A DNA stretch of 47,248 nt from Giesbergeria sp. (GTDB lineage Bacteria; Pseudomonadota; Gammaproteobacteria; Burkholderiales; Burkholderiaceae_C). The translations under genes and the position numbers were made by a program. Location of the stretch: positions 1-47,248 of the forward strand of contig JAGNYI010000022.1 in assembly GCA_017985015.1 (NCBI GenBank). The letters run 5' to 3'. This document shows positions 43,089-47,248 of the stretch, piece by piece. How positions within the stretch are numbered: the stretch's first letter is position 1; every line of letters begins with the position of its first letter. The notes under the pieces were generated by a model. That model searched no databases, had not been told where the DNA came from, and saw only the letters and a program-made list of their open reading frames with translations.

Positions 43089-44920
43089 ACCATCTCCTCG
43101 TGAACACCACCCAGATAGGCTTCCTGAACCAGGGGGTTGTTCTTGATTTCCTCAGGCGTGCCCTCTACCAGCACACGCCCCTCCTGCAACACGGTGACCT
43201 TGCCGGCCAGCTCAAACAGCGAATCCATGTCGTGATCGATGACGATGAGCGTGCGCCCCTCAGCAATCGCCTTGAGGAGTGCCACAGTTTCGACACGCTC
43301 CTGCGTACTCATACCGGCCAGGGGCTCGTCGAGCAGCAGCAGGCTGGGGGAAGTCGCCAACGCCAATCCGATCTCCAGTCGGCGCTTTTCACCATAGGCA
43401 AGCTCCGATACGGGAGCATCCAGACGGTCGGATAAGTGGACCAGAGCGGCCGTGCCCTCTACGTGGTGGTCCAAATTTCGCACCTTGTGCAGTGTCTTGA
43501 ACATGTCCAGCCTGAACTTTCCGCGAACCACGCCCAAGACGGCGATCTCCAAGTTCTGGCGCACCGTGAGCTTCTCGAACAACTGGTTGATCTGGTAGCT
43601 CTTGGTCAAGCCCATCTGGCAGGCATCGATGACGCCCATTTTGGTGATGTCGCGTCCGTCGAAGATGATTTGTCCAGCGGTTGGCTCGACCTCGCAGGTC
43701 AGCATTTTGAAGAACGTGCTCTTTCCTGCGCCGTTGGGACCGATGATGCCGCGTATCTCGCCATGGTCGACGCTGAAATTGATGTCGCTGTTGGCTGCTA
43801 ACCCACCATAGTGCTTGGTGAGACCGCTGGCCGAGAGCAGGACGCCCTGCTTGCTCTTGGTCGCCTTGTGTCCCATCCTTGCATGGTTGGCATCCAACGG
43901 CTTGCGTGCACCGACAGGAGCAACCGATTGCGAAGGTGTCCCTGGCCTTCCTCGGCGCATCCAACGATAGAGGTCGGAAATCGCGCCGGCCAGACCGTGC
44001 CGCAAAAACACCACCAGCAGCACGAAGACAATGCCAAGAATCAGTCGCCAGGTTGCACCCAGATTCAGTACGGTCTGGAAGAAGTCACTCAAGTAGAGCC
44101 ACACTGCCGCGCCCAACAAGGGGCCAAACAAGGTGCCCGCGCCGCCGATGGCCGTCTGCATGACGATCTCGCCCGAAGTGGCGAACATAAAGGCGTCAGG
44201 CGGCATGAAACCTTGCATCAATCCAAGCAAACCACCAGCGAAGCCCGCGTACATGGCGGCCACGACGAACACGGCCAACTTGTAGCGCTGGATGTTGTGG
44301 CCCAGTGCCTGGGCCCGCAGCGGATTTTCCCGAATGGCGCGCAGCACCAGTCCAAAGGGCGACCGCACGAGGCGCAGCGCAATCACCAGTCCGACGAAAT
44401 ACCAGAACGCCAGAAAAGCGTACATGGACATGTTGCTGCTGAAGTCAATGGTCGTGAAGCCCAGGTTCAAGGTCGGCGTTGGCACGCCGGGCAAACCATT
44501 TTCTCCACCGGTGAAGTCTGACAGCGGATTGAACTCCACGAAGAAGAAAACCTCGGCAATCGCCACGGTGATCATCGCGAAATAAATACCGGTGCGCCGC
44601 AAGGCAATCAGTCCGATGAAAAACCCGATGACGCCCGCAGCCACGGTGCCGATCAGCAAAGCACCGATGGTGCTTTGCATGGAGGTTTGCGTCAGGAGAT
44701 AGGCGGCAAACATGCCGCCACTGCCAAAGAAAGCCGACTGCCCAAACGACAGCAGACCGGTATAGCCAAAGAGCAGGTCAAAGCCTATGCCCACCAATCC
44801 CCACACAAGTATGCGGTTGATGGTGGTCGGCGTAAAACCCAAGTGTGGCAGCACGAAGGGTGCTGCAATGAGGCCCAGAATTGTCAGTGCCTCGACCAAG
44901 AAAGGAATTTGTCTGCGCAT
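43085..44920 (-). CDS. Fused LivM permease and LivG ATPase of a branched-chain-type ABC importer
   Basis: 611 residues. Residues about 1-310 are a LivM-type permease (GFDLLFGYTGLLSFGQSAFF, RAIRENPLRAQALGHNI, GGAGTLFGPLLGAAVW). A basic linker (about 312-360) connects to a LivG-type ATPase with Walker A GPNGAGKST near 393, LAYGEKRRLEIGLALA as signature and LLLLDEPLAGMS as Walker B. Translation is continuous with no frame break, so the fusion is real. LivM-LivG fusions are known in this transporter family. Overlaps livF by 4 nt and follows livH by 15 bp. Confidence 0.93.
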   Translation of the reverse strand: MRRQIPFLVEALTILGLIAAPFVLPHLGFTPTTINRILVWGLVGIGFDLLFGYTGLLSFGQSAFFGSGGMFAAYLLTQTSMQSTIGALLIGTVAAGVIGFFIGLIALRRTGIYFAMITVAIAEVFFFVEFNPLSDFTGGENGLPGVPTPTLNLGFTTIDFSSNMSMYAFLAFWYFVGLVIALRLVRSPFGLVLRAIRENPLRAQALGHNIQRYKLAVFVVAAMYAGFAGGLLGLMQGFMPPDAFMFATSGEIVMQTAIGGAGTLFGPLLGAAVWLYLSDFFQTVLNLGATWRLILGIVFVLLVVFLRHGLAGAISDLYRWMRRGRPGTPSQSVAPVGARKPLDANHARMGHKATKSKQGVLLSASGLTKHYGGLAANSDINFSVDHGEIRGIIGPNGAGKSTFFKMLTCEVEPTAGQIIFDGRDITKMGVIDACQMGLTKSYQINQLFEKLTVRQNLEIAVLGVVRGKFRLDMFKTLHKVRNLDHHVEGTAALVHLSDRLDAPVSELAYGEKRRLEIGLALATSPSLLLLDEPLAGMSTQERVETVALLKAIAEGRTLIVIDHDMDSLFELAGKVTVLQEGRVLVEGTPEEIKNNPLVQEAYLGGVHEEMV

Positions 44921-44935
44921 TACTGGAGATCCTGT

Positions 44936-45811
44936 TTATTCGCGGCCTACGGCGCCAAGCAATCCGCGGGGGCGGAACACCAGCACGAGCGTCATCACGA
45001 CGAAGAGCATTACGTAGGAATAAGCGGGATTGACCATGGATGTGAGGCTGATGAGTTCGCCTGCGATCAAGCCACCAAGCACCGCCCCGGGGAAAGACCC
45101 CACCCCTCCAATGACCACCACCACAAAGGTCTGCACCAGAATGGCTTCCCCCACGTCCGGGGCGATGGACACCACCGGCGCGTTGACGATGCCCGCAAAG
45201 CCCGCCGCCATGGCGCCAATACCAAACACCAGCATGAAGATTTTGTAGACGTTGATGCCGAGAGAATCGACCATCACCGAATCTTCGATACCGGCGCGCA
45301 CGATCATGCCGATACGGGTGCGATACAGCACGAAGTAAAGTGCGAGCAACGCCACGGTGATGATGCCCAGCAACGCCAGGCGATAGGTCGGATAGACCAT
45401 GAAGCCCAGGTTCGCGATGCCCATCAGCGGCGCTGGTGGTGGCACCGACTTGGAGAGACTGCCAAAGCCAAAGCGCACCAACTCGACAAAAACAATGCCA
45501 AGGCCGAACGTGACCAGGAGCTGGTCCTCATGAGGTCGGGTGTAGAAATGGCGAATGATCAACCGCTCCATCACGATGCCAACCAGCGCCACGAAGAGCG
45601 ATCCGGCGAGCACGGCAACCAGAAAGGAACCGGTATAGGTGAAGGCCACCCAGCCCGCATACCCCCCCAGCATGAACATCGCGCCATGCGCAAGATTGAG
45701 CACGCCCAGCGTGCCATAAATGATCGTCAGACCAGAGGAGATCAGCGCCAGGAGCGCCCCCAACACCAGTCCGTTGAACAACTGCGAGATGAAATTAGCC
45801 CAATTAATCAC
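44936..45811 (-). CDS. livH: Branched-chain amino acid-type ABC transporter permease LivH
   Basis: 291 residues, eight or so helices. LivH segments are ALLALISSGLTIIYGTLGVLNLAHGAMFMLGGYAG (quoted in part: NLAHGAMFMLGGYAG), GGVGSFPGAVLGGLIAGE and the C-terminal RPRGLLGAVGRE. Together with LivM-LivG and LivF it forms the membrane part of an importer whose binding protein is encoded 168 bp upstream. Substrate could be branched-chain amino acid, amide or urea; context does not decide. Confidence 0.94.
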   Translation of the reverse strand: MINWANFISQLFNGLVLGALLALISSGLTIIYGTLGVLNLAHGAMFMLGGYAGWVAFTYTGSFLVAVLAGSLFVALVGIVMERLIIRHFYTRPHEDQLLVTFGLGIVFVELVRFGFGSLSKSVPPPAPLMGIANLGFMVYPTYRLALLGIITVALLALYFVLYRTRIGMIVRAGIEDSVMVDSLGINVYKIFMLVFGIGAMAAGFAGIVNAPVVSIAPDVGEAILVQTFVVVVIGGVGSFPGAVLGGLIAGELISLTSMVNPAYSYVMLFVVMTLVLVFRPRGLLGAVGRE

Positions 45812-45979
45812 GCTGACCTGCCCTCATCGCAAATGGATTCAAAGATTGAGACACCTACAACCACCCACCGCTAACCCAAACAGGGAATTCGACCCCTTGC
45901 CAAGCCCCTATTCAGACAGGCAAACGTGCCGCTGGCGCCCCCACAGCCCCATGGCTGCAAGGGCAAACCAGCCCCTCTG

Positions 45980-47248
45980 TCAGGTGTAGTCGCCGAGCTT
46001 GCAACCAAAGGCGTTCGCCGGCTGGATGACCTTGGCGCCATCCACGACCTCGATCACTTCCCAGAAGTCCTCGGGGTTCTTCATGTCCTTCTTGGCCTTG
46101 CCACGAACGATGACCACGGGATGCAGATACTGGTGGTCCTCCGGCCGGTAGGCGAAATCGCCCAACAGGGAAGGAATGACTTCACCCTTTTCCCACTGCT
46201 TGATGACATCGGGCGGATAGAAGGTCCCTGCTTCGGTCACCATGCGTGCCCAGTGGGCGAAGCTGACGTAGGCGTTTTCTGCGCCCCATTCTGGGCGATA
46301 GCCAAATTTCTTCTGGAAGGCTTCAACGAACATCTTGGCCAGGGGGTATTTGTCTTCCAGCGTCCACCAGAAGTCGGTCGCTGCAAAAACCCCTTCACTA
46401 ATCTCCACACCAGCTTCTTTGGCAAAGAATGGAATCTGATAGGGCAGGACCAGGGTCATCTTGGGCAAGAGACCAAACTGCTTGGCCTGCTGGCTCGACA
46501 AGACGGCATCCCGCCCCCAATTGACATTGACCAGGAATTCGGCACCTGAATTGGCGATATTGGTCAGATATTGGCTGAAATCCTGCGTACCCAATGGCGA
46601 CACTTGATTGGTCACCACCGTCCATCCGGCTTCTTTGGTCAGATAATCCGCGACCGACTGGGTCGTGGTATGACCATAGGTATAGTCCGGCGTCATGAAC
46701 GCGGCTTTGCGGTTCTTTCCGAAATTCTTCACCAATACCGGGCCGATGGCGTTGGCCGCCATTTCCCCGAAGTACCCATGCCGGAATCCATAACGCACAC
46801 AATCCTTGCCGGTGGTGTCGTTGGAGCCGGAAATTCCGGGCATATAGAGGATTTTTTCGCGCTGGGCAAACTTGTTCATTGCCACCGCCACTGCCGACGA
46901 GGTGGAACCCGTCATCAACACCACCTTGTTTTTGGTGATGAAGGTCTGCTCCGACTGCAGCGCCTGATTGGGCTTGGCAGCAGAATCGGCAGACACGAGC
47001 GCCACCTTCTTGCCCAGCACACCGTTATTCACCTTGGGCGCCAGCTTCTTCATCAGCGGGTGGTTGGTGTTCATGTGCTCAATGGCAAGCTCCCAGCCCT
47101 TGAGTTCGTCCGCACCCTGCACGGCATAGGTGCCAGTCAAGGGAACAGCCGCGCCCACATACACCGTATCGCCCTTGGACCCTTCGGGCCAGGTACCAAT
47201 GGCCGGCTGATCGGCTGCATAGGCCCATTGCAATCCACCGAAAGTAGT
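45980..47248 (-). CDS. ABC transporter substrate-binding protein of the HAAT family (partial, 5' end outside window)
   Basis: 423 codons in view; the signal peptide start lies beyond the right edge and the frame is open to the last base (TTFGGLQWAYAADQPAIG). Type I periplasmic fold: YVGAAVPLTGTYAVQGADE, then KKVALVSADSAAKPNQAL, SAVAVAMNKFAQREKILYM and YTYGHTTTQSVADYL. Binds the ligand for the LivH/LivMG/LivF importer. Ends 168 bp before livH; that gap has no obvious terminator. Confidence 0.93.
   Translation of the reverse strand, partial: TTFGGLQWAYAADQPAIGTWPEGSKGDTVYVGAAVPLTGTYAVQGADELKGWELAIEHMNTNHPLMKKLAPKVNNGVLGKKVALVSADSAAKPNQALQSEQTFITKNKVVLMTGSTSSAVAVAMNKFAQREKILYMPGISGSNDTTGKDCVRYGFRHGYFGEMAANAIGPVLVKNFGKNRKAAFMTPDYTYGHTTTQSVADYLTKEAGWTVVTNQVSPLGTQDFSQYLTNIANSGAEFLVNVNWGRDAVLSSQQAKQFGLLPKMTLVLPYQIPFFAKEAGVEISEGVFAATDFWWTLEDKYPLAKMFVEAFQKKFGYRPEWGAENAYVSFAHWARMVTEAGTFYPPDVIKQWEKGEVIPSLLGDFAYRPEDHQYLHPVVIVRGKAKKDMKNPEDFWEVIEVVDGAKVIQPANAFGCKLGDYT

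Noticed and set aside
43085-44920. LivM-LivG considered as an assembly error joining two genes
   Set aside because: The linker is in frame, has normal codon use and such fusions are known in the family.
45812-45979. Small CAGCC/GGCTG hairpin between the binding-protein gene and livH considered as a terminator
   Set aside because: Five-bp stem without a T-run; at most a weak attenuator or processing site.

Overview
The window looks like a chromosomal segment of a high-GC beta-proteobacterium of the Comamonadaceae (Acidovorax-like). This rests on gene content and order: a caa3-like cytochrome c oxidase cluster with its small assembly proteins, Bug-type binding proteins, FtsY beside M16 peptidases, and a MoxR-VWA-TamA-TamB run. 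It also rests on a 57-bp intergenic repeat of a kind I associate with that family. No rRNA, tRNA, CRISPR array, prophage or intact insertion sequence was seen. Most of the window is ordinary core genome.

Layout. 1-3.5 kb: two M16 peptidase genes (one partial and lacking the zinc motif) divergent from ftsY. 3.6-7.9 kb: a membrane GGDEF/EAL protein, cutA, and rpoH behind a near-perfect CIRCE operator, closed by a strong terminator. 8.1-10.1 kb: an Lrp-type regulator divergent from dadA (D-amino acid catabolism). 10.1-19.3 kb: the terminal oxidase region, read on the minus strand as ctaC, ctaD, a 38-aa protein, ctaG, a DUF2970 protein and ctaE, then SURF1, a SCO-like protein, ctaA, ctaB and a SCO lipoprotein; one small DUF2909-type gene in the middle points the other way. 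19.6-24.9 kb: a BioC-like methyltransferase, comF, trmL, a LysR regulator, a MaoC hydratase, an orphan ParA and a LysE exporter. 25-31.5 kb: a KefB/C-type antiporter, a small catabolic set (bicupin, Bug binding protein, quinone oxidoreductase) and a PcaF-type thiolase. 31.5-41.8 kb: a DUF1841 protein, a dihaem cytochrome c, then a tight plus-strand run of MoxR ATPase, small membrane protein, acetyltransferase, VWA protein, tamA and tamB. 42-47.2 kb: a DUF1330 protein and a liv-type ABC importer in which LivM and LivG are one fused polypeptide.

The most unusual material is repetitive DNA. Seven diverged copies of a 57-bp two-stem repeat align without gaps. Two of them, read in the same frame, encode most of the signal peptide of an exported protein (the partial M16 protein and the SCO lipoprotein), and one supplies the C-terminus of an acetyltransferase. 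A separate 170-bp full-length imperfect palindrome occurs twice with five differences. One copy has inserted exactly at a CTAG inside a copy of the 57-bp repeat and duplicated those four bases, as expected of a MITE-like non-autonomous transposon.

Start sites were chosen by eye from family length, ribosome-binding sites and overlaps. All functional calls come from recognising motifs and families; no database search was run.
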